Positions 13,540 to 20,427 of a DNA stretch of 20,712 bases are shown piece after piece; positions within the stretch are counted from its first letter, which is position 1, and every line of letters starts with the position of its first letter. Source of the DNA: a virus; IMG/VR virus record IMGVR_UViG_3300043436_003421, positions 1 through 20,712 of that record; one strand, 5' to 3'. Position numbers and translations under genes: made by a program. The notes beneath the pieces were generated by a model that did no database searches, was not told the DNA's origin, and worked only from the letters and a program-made list of their open reading frames with translations.

Positions 13540-13870
13540 AAAGTTATTTAATGGAGAAGAGTTAGAAAGTTCTGAAATATTAGAAGTTACAAGAAGTCTT
13601 AATTATACAGATAATTTAGAAATAAAACCTTATAATCATACAGAAGGAACAGTATTTGAAGCTTGTAATGTATCAGAAAATGATATTGATGAGCTTAATA
13701 AAAAAGTTTCAGATTTCTCAAAAGAAACAAAATCCATATCTGAAATAGTAGAGCACTGTGAAGCAATTATGGACTTAAATGTTAGCTATAAGAGATTAAT
13801 TATAATCCAGGCTATCAAGTATATGAAAGCGTCTAATGATCCATTCTTCAAGATGTTATTAGGACTTTAG
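13520..13870 (+). CDS. Hypothetical protein at the end of the helicase operon (116 aa)
   Basis: The start is taken as ATG 13520 (MKQTIIEKLFNGEEL), which gives a 20-bp overlap with the SF2 helicase; a longer start at 13472 would overlap by 68 bp and add a stretch that looks unlike a normal N-terminus. The product is an acidic helical protein with no cysteine motif or membrane segment. A central region of short helices (DIDELNKKVSDFSKE, SISEIVEHCEAIMDL) is followed by a basic C-terminal helix (YKRLIIIQAIKYMKA). It resembles helical phage adaptors only in composition. A 60-bp promoter-bearing gap follows. Function unknown. Confidence 0.8.
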   Translation: MKQTIIEKLFNGEELESSEILEVTRSLNYTDNLEIKPYNHTEGTVFEACNVSENDIDELNKKVSDFSKETKSISEIVEHCEAIMDLNVSYKRLIIIQAIKYMKASNDPFFKMLLGL

Positions 13871-13883
13871 GCGAAAAATATTT

Positions 13884-13912
13884 TTTACACTCAAGTAGTT
13901 TTTGTAAATTTG
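13884..13912 (+). promoter_or_regulatory. Candidate Bacteroidetes-type promoter for the Sak4/SSB pair
   Basis: The 60-bp gap before the AAA ATPase contains TAAATTTG at 13905-13912, an exact match to the Bacteroidetes -7 consensus TAnnTTTG. At the expected distance upstream (about 13882-13886) lies a run of Ts where the -33 TTTG element should be, so that half is weak. Just upstream is the 12-bp A/T palindrome AAAAATATTTTT at 13874-13885. The ATG follows 18 bp after the -7 element, which leaves a very short leader. This is a motif match only; a phage-encoded polymerase could use a different signal. Confidence 0.42.
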
Positions 13913-13930
13913 TAAAAATCAAAAAGTAAT

Positions 13931-14743
13931 ATGGAAAGTTTAAAAGCAGTTACCTTAAATGATGATTTTGCTTTGCCAACTAAACCTCATAAACCTGAGG
14001 TTAATGCAAACACAATGATCCTTTTTGGTAAAGAAAAGTGTGGAAAAACAACAGCAATCTCTCAGCTTGAGGATTGTTTAATAATTGACACTGAATTAGG
14101 GTCAAGAAAAGTGGAGTCATTATCTATTATGGCACCACAAGATAGAGGGCCAGTTGGCAAAATGCAATGGCTTAAAAAACTAGCAGAGAAACTAGTTGAA
14201 AGTGGAAAAAAATATGATTATGTAGCAATTGACACCTTAACTGAAGTTAATGAGTGGTCTGAATGGAGTGGTACCTTTAGATATATGAACTCTATTCAAG
14301 GTAAGTCATTTAATCGTGTAAAAGATGAAAGAGGTAATCCAATAAGAGGCGGAGAATATATAGATCCATCTGATGATGATTACATGTCTGTGCATACTTT
14401 ACCTGATGGCAATGGTTATAGATGGTCAAGAGATGAAATGTTACAGATTATAGACCTCTTCAACAATGTAGCTAAGAAGTGTGTAATTTATGTTTGTCAC
14501 GTAGAAGATAAGTATGTTGGTATGAAGGAAAATACAGAAGTTGTAGTTCCTAAACAGCTTGCTTTAACTGGTAAACTTAGAGATATACTTCCTAGAAAAG
14601 TTGATGCTATAGGATATGTATATAATGACAAAGGGACGATAAAAGTAAACTTCACTGGAACAGAAGAAAGATCTGGTGGTAGTAGAGCTAAACATCTCCA
14701 AGGATATAATGATGTATTAGATTGGAAGAAAATATTTATTTAA
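13931..14743 (+). CDS. Sak4-like RecA-fold AAA ATPase (single-strand annealing/recombination), 270 aa
   Basis: Walker A is at residues 33-41 (GKEKCGKTT), preceded by the NTMILF strand. A Walker B-like strand follows at about 100-107 (YDYVAIDTL), and another core strand VIYVCHVEDKY near 188-198 ends with the CHVED segment in the sensor position. This arrangement, with a FGKEKCGKTT loop and an acidic DTELGSR after the first strand, matches phage Sak4/AAA_24 proteins, which are RecA-like ATPases working with SSB in recombination or DNA repair. Directly downstream lies the candidate SSB. Length and motifs are normal. The molecular role in this phage is inferred from family; the P-loop is intact. 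Confidence 0.83.
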   Translation: MESLKAVTLNDDFALPTKPHKPEVNANTMILFGKEKCGKTTAISQLEDCLIIDTELGSRKVESLSIMAPQDRGPVGKMQWLKKLAEKLVESGKKYDYVAIDTLTEVNEWSEWSGTFRYMNSIQGKSFNRVKDERGNPIRGGEYIDPSDDDYMSVHTLPDGNGYRWSRDEMLQIIDLFNNVAKKCVIYVCHVEDKYVGMKENTEVVVPKQLALTGKLRDILPRKVDAIGYVYNDKGTIKVNFTGTEERSGGSRAKHLQGYNDVLDWKKIFI

Positions 14744-14762
14744 CAGTGTAAATTTTAATTTT

Positions 14763-15626
14763 ATGATAAAAGGAAAAGAACAACAGCAAACAAAAAGAAG
14801 AGAAAAGTATGAAGGTCTTACTACAGTATCAGTAAGAGCAGTTAATCCAACAAGAGCCCAAATTGATAAACTCTTAAAGAGAGAAACAATTGAAGATGGT
14901 ATGGACCCTGAATACCTCTCTCAAGATCAAGATGGAAATCAAAAAGTATCTATTAACTTCTGGTTATATTCAGAAGAATTAGATCATTACTTTATTCACA
15001 GTATTTGGTTAACAAATAAAGTAAAAGAATCAAAAGATGGTTTAAAGAAACAGTATGTAAATAGCACATGTTCTACATTCTATGTAGATGATCCTGCAAA
15101 TCTTCCTACTAACTTTACTACATTTTTAAGTAAAACCAAAGATGAGTTAGGTTATAAAAGATTCAGAGAAGCTTTAGTAGGTGAACAAGAAATGTGTGTA
15201 TTGTTAACTTCTTGGTTAGGAAGAATTAAATGGGTAGATCCTGAGACAGATGTACTTCTTGAAACAGATCAGTTATTTAAAGGTAACTATAAGGAACTTC
15301 AAGATTTAGTAGATGGTAATTATGATACACCTTTTGTTGCACTGACTGGTGTTAAAACAAAGGATACAGGTGAACAATATCAAACTATCTTTAATAAGAT
15401 GTTCTTGCCTGCAAGTTTCATGAACTATATCTCTAAAGGAAAAGTGTTTCCAACTGACTACACTAAGAAGATCTGGAACAAATTTAACACTGAAGTTTCA
15501 GGTGAATATGGATTCAATGCATATTATAACTTAGATGTAGCAAAAGTTTATGATCAGTCAAAAGACTTAGCTGCTTCAGTAGTTACAAAAGTAGATGAGG
15601 TAAAACCTACTAACTCTAAGTTTTAG
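14763..15626 (+). CDS. Probable single-stranded DNA-binding protein (287 aa)
   Basis: The protein has a basic head (MIKGKEQQQTKRREKYEG), a beta-rich core with NFWLYSEELDHYFIHSIWLTN (near 61-81) and YVNSTCSTFYVDD, a conserved-looking helix YKRFREALVGEQEMCVLLTSWLG (near 131-153), and a C-terminal tail that ends in flexible Lys/Val/Asp residues (VTKVDEVKPTNSKF). This layout, abundant aromatic beta strands followed by a variable tail, fits a phage SSB, and it is paired with the Sak4-like ATPase after a 19-bp gap and followed by a strong terminator, as for an abundantly made protein. No OB-fold signature is diagnostic by eye, so the call rests on arrangement and partial recollection of crAss-like homologs. 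Confidence 0.6.
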   Translation: MIKGKEQQQTKRREKYEGLTTVSVRAVNPTRAQIDKLLKRETIEDGMDPEYLSQDQDGNQKVSINFWLYSEELDHYFIHSIWLTNKVKESKDGLKKQYVNSTCSTFYVDDPANLPTNFTTFLSKTKDELGYKRFREALVGEQEMCVLLTSWLGRIKWVDPETDVLLETDQLFKGNYKELQDLVDGNYDTPFVALTGVKTKDTGEQYQTIFNKMFLPASFMNYISKGKVFPTDYTKKIWNKFNTEVSGEYGFNAYYNLDVAKVYDQSKDLAASVVTKVDEVKPTNSKF

Positions 15627-15653
15627 TAGAATAACCAATAGTATAAAAATTAA

Positions 15654-15685
15654 AGTCCCGATTATTCTTAGTCGGGACTATTTTT
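15654..15685 (+). terminator. Rho-independent terminator after the SSB gene
   Basis: A perfect 8-bp GC-rich stem, AGTCCCGA (15654-15661) and TCGGGACT (15672-15679), with a 10-base loop (TTATTCTTAG), is followed by A and TTTTT at 15680-15685. In a genome this AT-rich such a stem stands out strongly. It sits 27 bp after the SSB stop and 18 bp before the primase start, so it separates or attenuates two transcription units. Confidence 0.92.
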
Positions 15686-15703
15686 ATCATTAAACTTTAT
15701 CAC

Positions 15704-16696
15704 ATGGTAAAAGGTAAACAAAAACCAATACTATTATCTGTAGATGAGATATATAATCTTACCAGTGGAGGTTATGATATTTATAGATATTATCTTGGAG
15801 ATAACATATCAGCTGGTATAATGAATAGGCCTTGGGGAGGTAAAGAAAGTAAACTATCTTGGGGTATATTCTATAGAGAAGGTGTTTGGTTTTGGAAAGA
15901 TTTAGCAAGTGAAGAGTCTGGTACAGCAATTCAGTTTGTTACAAGATATTTTCATCTTTCTCAGACAGATGCAATACTAAAAATAATGTGGGATTTTGGG
16001 CTCGGTGGAAAGAAAATAGATAAAAAGCCTCAAATTGTTACATGGAATAAACCTGAAATAAGAGAGGAAAAGATAAAGATAAAGTTCTCTACTACACCTT
16101 TTGAGAAAAGACATCATGAATTCTGGAATGCAGCAGAAGTAACAGAAGATCACTGTAAAAAGTATGAGTGTTATGCAGTAAAGGATCTTATAATTGGATC
16201 TAGAAGAATTTATATTAGTCCAGACGAAAGAGCTTTTGCATATTATTGTACAGAAGAAGATGCAGTTAAGATATATTTTCCTGATAGACAATCTACAGAT
16301 AGATTTAGAAATAATGTTTCTTATCACTATTTGTGGAACTATGAGAATATAGAAAGTTCTTGTGAGACTTTAATAGTTCAAAAGTCAATGAAAGACTTGA
16401 TTGTTACTACAATGATTGAGCCATGTTGTGTTTCTACACAAGCAGAGGCTGTAAAAATCTTTAATGAAGATGTTGTAGAAAAGATAAACAAGGTTACTAA
16501 AAAACCATGGATCTGGTATGGTAGTGATTGGGATGGTGTAAAGAAATGTAAAGAGATAACAGATACAAATAAGTGGAAATATATAAACACACCTAAAGAT
16601 TTACTACCTGAGATAAATGATGCTTATGGTTATGTAAAAGCTTTTGGTTTAAAGAAGTTGGAAGAATTTATGAGATCTAAAAAAGTCATAAAATAA
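15704..16696 (+). CDS. DnaG-type primase with degenerate zinc and toprim motifs (330 aa)
   Basis: Residues 23-100 correspond to the CHC2-like primase head: YDIYRYYLGDNISAG, then GVWFWKDLASEESGTAIQFV (near 60-79) and the helix QTDAILKIMWDFGL. No cysteine or CHC2 ligand is present there, so zinc is probably not bound. A toprim-like domain follows: strand ETLIVQKSMKDLIV (near 221-234, with QKSMKD where the catalytic Glu-Gly is expected) and WYGSDWDGVKKC (D275, D277), matching the toprim DxD. The enzyme would make RNA primers for PolB with the DnaB helicase. Its ATG is 18 bp after the terminator. Loss of Glu is notable, but a similar TKS/KD form occurs, as I recall, in other phage primases. Length is short because no helicase-binding domain is fused. 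Confidence 0.78.
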   Translation: MVKGKQKPILLSVDEIYNLTSGGYDIYRYYLGDNISAGIMNRPWGGKESKLSWGIFYREGVWFWKDLASEESGTAIQFVTRYFHLSQTDAILKIMWDFGLGGKKIDKKPQIVTWNKPEIREEKIKIKFSTTPFEKRHHEFWNAAEVTEDHCKKYECYAVKDLIIGSRRIYISPDERAFAYYCTEEDAVKIYFPDRQSTDRFRNNVSYHYLWNYENIESSCETLIVQKSMKDLIVTTMIEPCCVSTQAEAVKIFNEDVVEKINKVTKKPWIWYGSDWDGVKKCKEITDTNKWKYINTPKDLLPEINDAYGYVKAFGLKKLEEFMRSKKVIK

Positions 16697-16700
16697 TTTT

Positions 16701-17417
16701 ATGGAAAAGATGGATTATGAAGACTTTGCTGATAAGTTTGGAAAATGGGCACCATTATTCAAAAAGTTTATAGAAAGTAAAGATATGTTTGATATCTATG
16801 CTAGATTAAAAGCAGATGCTCAAACAGATATAATAGTTCCAGGACATGAAAATGTATTTAAAGTATTTCAACTCACTGATCCTGATGATATAAAATGTGT
16901 GTTCTATTTAATGGACCCATATCCTAAAAAATATAAGAATGGTGTACTACATGCAACTGGTATACCAATGGATTGCTCAAATACTCCTGATGGTAAAATA
17001 CAACCTAGTCTACAGAAATTTTATGAAGGTATTGAGAGAAATTTGAAAACTAAGTTTCCTGATTCTCCAAGTCTTAAGTATTTACTTGATCAGGGTTGTC
17101 TCCTTCTAAATACAGATTTAACATGTAAGTTGAATAAGACATCTTCTCATAAAGGTCTCTGGGTAAAATTTCAACAGTATTTCTTAGAGCAAATAATGTA
17201 TGATAAAATAGGCGTAACTTATGTTCTATGTGGTGATGTCTCTCATAAAATGGAGAGGTTTATAAATCCAATAGGTAATTTTATATATAAGCTAGAACAT
17301 CCTGTTTCTGCTAGTTATAAAAACTTAGATTGGAATCACAAGAATATATTTACAATTATTAATAGAATAGCAAAGGATTATGGAAAGAAGGAAATTGATT
17401 GGAAACCTAAAATTTAG
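16701..17417 (+). CDS. ung: Uracil-DNA glycosylase, family 1-like (238 aa)
   Basis: Diagnostic motifs: LMDPYP (residues 70-75; D72 is the water-activating Asp), PSLQKFYEGI (102-111), LLNTDLT (134-140ff; N137 for uracil recognition), HSH-like SSHKGLW (148-154) and EHPVSAS (199-205; H200 in the minor-groove loop). Family 1 enzymes usually read GQDPYH, and here Q is replaced by Met; the DPYP form recalls poxvirus D4. The Phe that stacks on uracil (LAFSV in E. coli) lines up with Met90 (GIPMDC), so pocket geometry may differ. The enzyme excises uracil from DNA. It lies 4 bp after primase and 3 bp before the rIIA-like gene, in a replication/repair context; an additional structural role is possible. 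Confidence 0.87.
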   Translation: MEKMDYEDFADKFGKWAPLFKKFIESKDMFDIYARLKADAQTDIIVPGHENVFKVFQLTDPDDIKCVFYLMDPYPKKYKNGVLHATGIPMDCSNTPDGKIQPSLQKFYEGIERNLKTKFPDSPSLKYLLDQGCLLLNTDLTCKLNKTSSHKGLWVKFQQYFLEQIMYDKIGVTYVLCGDVSHKMERFINPIGNFIYKLEHPVSASYKNLDWNHKNIFTIINRIAKDYGKKEIDWKPKI

Positions 17418-17420
17418 AAA

Positions 17421-19751
17421 ATGCAACAATTAAAGTTAAGTAGTAACACAGCCAAACTTCATCAAATGTTTGGTAAGAGATTGTATTCTGATAAGTACAG
17501 TTTTGTATCTGAGATATGTCAGAATGCAGTTGATAGTCATAGGATGTCTGGCCAAACTAAACCAGTTGAAGTTGGAGTATATGATTATAAAAATGAGTAT
17601 GGATATAGAAAGTACATATTTTATGTAAGAGATATCGGTTTATCTTTTGAAGATAAAGAAGATTTTATAAAGAAAGTATGTACAATATTAGAAAGTGGTA
17701 AGACTGAGAGTAAAACTAATGATGAAAACTGTGCAATGGGAATGCATGGTATTGGTAGTATCTCAGTATCTGCATTTAATTCTGAATGGAACTATACTAT
17801 AATAACTCCAAATAAAAAGAAGTTTAAAGCTACATTAAAAGAGCAAGAAGGTATAGGTCTGACATATGATTTATCTGATTATGAAGATACAGATGAAGAA
17901 AAATCTGTACTATTTGAGGTGCAGATTCCTGAACATACTGGAACTACTAATTTTATTAATGCAATAAAAGCAAAATTAGCTTACTTTAAAGATATACTTT
18001 TTAAGTTTTCTCCTAAAGTAATAGAGGATATGCCTTCATGTCTTACATTAAATACTGAATTTCAGATATTTGAGTCAGAAGATTTTCAGTATAGTACATT
18101 AAATGGTAATACAGCTCTTCATATATCTGTAGATCAATATTCTTATCATATAAGATGGGATATGCTTGGTATGCCAGTAATTGGTAACTTTCCAATTGCT
18201 TTAAAGTTTGGATTAGGTGATGGTCTAACTCCTGATATTACAAGAGAGAATCTTATAATAGATGATAACTATAAACAAATAGTAACTGATAAAATTAAAA
18301 AAGTTGCAGAATGGTTTATAGCTAAGTATAATCAAGGTATTCCTGATCAAGGCTTTGATTCACTAAAGAAATATGAATCTTTTATTGAAGCTGGAACATA
18401 TGTAAAAATCCCTGAGATATCTAAAAACATTAATTTTCCAATAGGAGAGCTTTTAAAACGCTCTGAAACTAAAATTAAAGATATAAACTTAAAAGGTGTT
18501 GATAAAGACATAGTTGTAAATTTTATTACTAATCTTAATGGAGGAAGAAACTTGTATACTCTTCAATATGAGATTGGCAATAAAGGAACTTTAATAAAGA
18601 GAGAAGGTTCTAACTGGAGAGCTTTTAGCTATAATATAAATATCTTAATGGATGTAAATCTAGATAAAAAGAGATCTGCATACTTAAAGACAAAATATCC
18701 AGGGTCAGGTTTATATACAGTAAGAAAGCTTGGAAGGAATAGAAAGTATATTGAAAATTATTATAAGATACCTACTAAAAAGCATATTCTTGAACATTAT
18801 ATAAAGACTGGAGAAAATCTTTATAGATATTATCACCAACAATATACTTTAATGCATGAGTATTTTATAAAGGATAACTTTATAAAACTTTCATCTATTG
18901 AGGTTCCAAAAGATCAAAAAGCTACAATTAAGAAAACATCTGTTTCTTTAAGGAAGACAAAGTTTGATCCTCAGACATTAGCTGGTGAAATTAATCTAAA
19001 GTTTGCAGAGAACTTAACAAGACAGTCACATGATTATTGCTGTAAGTTTACAGATAAAATAATGAATGTGAAAGATCTTTTTAAGGTTAGAGAGTTTGTT
19101 ATTTATGGTAAAAATGAAGATAGAAATTCTCTTGATAGATTACATAAGATGATTGGTTATGTAAGTCCATGGGAATCAAAGGGCAGAGTACCAAATAACA
19201 ATATTAGAATTTGTATGGTTGGTGAAACAGACTTTAAAGTTCTTAACAAATTAAATCTTCACAATTTTATGGAAGTAAAAGATTTTACAGAAGGAAAACA
19301 TAGATTTTTTGGTGATGTAATGACTGCATATTTAATACAAAGAGATATATTAAAAAAGTATAATAGAATAATAGATAAAAGAAATAATATTAAAAACTTT
19401 ATCTCTGAAGATTTATATAACAGAATTGAGAAGTTAATTACTTATACAAAGAAATATAGACCTGATGCATATCTTGACTCATATAGATATGGAAATCTTG
19501 AAGAAGATAAGTTTACAAAAGATTTATTATCAATTTTCCATGAGAAGAGACTTCGTGATGAAACTATTTGGGAAGATGCAAAGTTTGTTTTAGATAATAT
19601 CTGCAGGGTTGAAACAGTTCAGTATTTTCCAGATACTGGTGCAGACAGTAAGCAGATTGCAATTATGCAAGATGTTGCAAAATACAGAAAGCTTAAGTTA
19701 GATCTAAAACATTATAAATCTACTAAAGATGAGTCTAAAGAAAGCATCTGA
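17421..19751 (+). CDS. rIIA: rIIA-like GHKL ATPase (776 aa)
   Basis: A GHKL (Bergerat) ATP-binding fold is clear in the first 120 residues: N-box E31-xx-x-N35-A-x-D38 (EICQNAVDSH), D71-x-G73 (VRDIGLSF) and the glycine lid G107-M-H-G-I-G112 (CAMGMHGIGSIS). The rest is long, with no further motif I can name. T4 rIIA is a GHKL-domain protein of about the same length (about 725 aa) and similar lid, so this is the best match; MutL-, Hsp90- and gyrase-type relatives share only the N-terminal fold. T4 rIIA acts at the membrane against exclusion by lambda rex and affects lysis. Here the gene lies in the replication unit, immediately after UDG, and overlaps the next gene by 23 bp, which is where an rIIB partner would be expected. 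Confidence 0.8.
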   Translation: MQQLKLSSNTAKLHQMFGKRLYSDKYSFVSEICQNAVDSHRMSGQTKPVEVGVYDYKNEYGYRKYIFYVRDIGLSFEDKEDFIKKVCTILESGKTESKTNDENCAMGMHGIGSISVSAFNSEWNYTIITPNKKKFKATLKEQEGIGLTYDLSDYEDTDEEKSVLFEVQIPEHTGTTNFINAIKAKLAYFKDILFKFSPKVIEDMPSCLTLNTEFQIFESEDFQYSTLNGNTALHISVDQYSYHIRWDMLGMPVIGNFPIALKFGLGDGLTPDITRENLIIDDNYKQIVTDKIKKVAEWFIAKYNQGIPDQGFDSLKKYESFIEAGTYVKIPEISKNINFPIGELLKRSETKIKDINLKGVDKDIVVNFITNLNGGRNLYTLQYEIGNKGTLIKREGSNWRAFSYNINILMDVNLDKKRSAYLKTKYPGSGLYTVRKLGRNRKYIENYYKIPTKKHILEHYIKTGENLYRYYHQQYTLMHEYFIKDNFIKLSSIEVPKDQKATIKKTSVSLRKTKFDPQTLAGEINLKFAENLTRQSHDYCCKFTDKIMNVKDLFKVREFVIYGKNEDRNSLDRLHKMIGYVSPWESKGRVPNNNIRICMVGETDFKVLNKLNLHNFMEVKDFTEGKHRFFGDVMTAYLIQRDILKKYNRIIDKRNNIKNFISEDLYNRIEKLITYTKKYRPDAYLDSYRYGNLEEDKFTKDLLSIFHEKRLRDETIWEDAKFVLDNICRVETVQYFPDTGADSKQIAIMQDVAKYRKLKLDLKHYKSTKDESKESI

Positions 19752-20427
19752 TGTAAATTACATGTCTTTTGAAGAATTTCTTAAAATTGAAGATGAAGAT
19801 TTAAAAAAGTATTTATTTTCCACAAAATCGATAGGTCTGTTTAAGATTGAAACTAGATTTTATGAAAATGATAAAAAGATAGCTTTTTATAATTCTTCAA
19901 AACAAATAAAAAAGAATACTTCAGGTAAATTCTATGTAAAAGATACTTTAAATGAATGGATAGTTTATGAAAAGAGCTCGGGGAAGATAAAAATATCTTC
20001 CTCGAATGCTCACATAAAAGAGTTCTTTATGAATTACTACTTCAAAAGTGAAAAGATGATATCAATGTTTTTTCCTCAATGGAGGATTACAAAATCTTTT
20101 ATAAAAAGAGTAATTGAAGACAAGATAAATACTACAGAAGATATACTAAAGTATATTAAGTCCTATATTATTAAGAATAAGAATATATCTATAGATCAAG
20201 TTTACAGATTATGTACTCATGGAATAAAAAACTATAGTATTATAAATGTATTCAAAGATCCTGAAAACCTACTATTTAATGATGATTTCTTTAAGTATCA
20301 TAATGCAGTTTCAGAATTACATGGTAAAGGATACTTTAAAATAGAGGTTTCTGATTTATCTAAAGTTACAAAAATGGTTGACGATTATGAAAAAAGACAA
20401 GGTGAAAAAACTATTGATGTCTCCTGA
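19729..20427 (+). CDS. Hypothetical protein after rIIA-like gene (232 aa); candidate rIIB-like partner
   Basis: ATG 19729 overlaps the rIIA-like gene by 23 bp; a second possible start is MSFEEFLK 11 codons on. The N-terminal part is acidic and helical (EFLKIEDEDLKKYLF), the middle is beta-rich (IAFYNSSKQIKK, KFYVKDTLNEWIVYE), and the C-terminal half is basic and helical (WRITKSFIKRVIEDKI, ILKYIKSYIIKNKN, IDQVYRLCTHGIK). In T4 rIIA is always followed by rIIB, and crAss-like phages are reported to carry both, so rIIB is a positional suggestion; I cannot see a rIIB motif. Function unknown. Confidence 0.85.
   Translation: MSLKKASDVNYMSFEEFLKIEDEDLKKYLFSTKSIGLFKIETRFYENDKKIAFYNSSKQIKKNTSGKFYVKDTLNEWIVYEKSSGKIKISSSNAHIKEFFMNYYFKSEKMISMFFPQWRITKSFIKRVIEDKINTTEDILKYIKSYIIKNKNISIDQVYRLCTHGIKNYSIINVFKDPENLLFNDDFFKYHNAVSELHGKGYFKIEVSDLSKVTKMVDDYEKRQGEKTIDVS

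Noticed and set aside
13874-13885. AAAAATATTTTT palindrome as a terminator of the helicase operon
   Set aside because: A stem made only of A-T pairs with almost no loop would be too weak as a hairpin; it is noted only as part of the promoter region.
14748-14756. GTAAATTTT before the SSB gene as a second promoter copy
   Set aside because: It resembles the TAAATTTG element at 13905 but has T instead of the final G of TAnnTTTG, and no TTTG lies at proper spacing; A/T-rich sequence makes such near matches common.
15627-15703. tRNA or small RNA in the gap after SSB
   Set aside because: The only structure is the terminator hairpin; no cloverleaf arms or CCA end could be drawn.
15977-16327. 116-aa open frame on the - strand rich in Cys, Phe and Ile
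   Set aside because: It is an antisense shadow of the primase gene; the + frame carries recognisable primase and toprim-like motifs.
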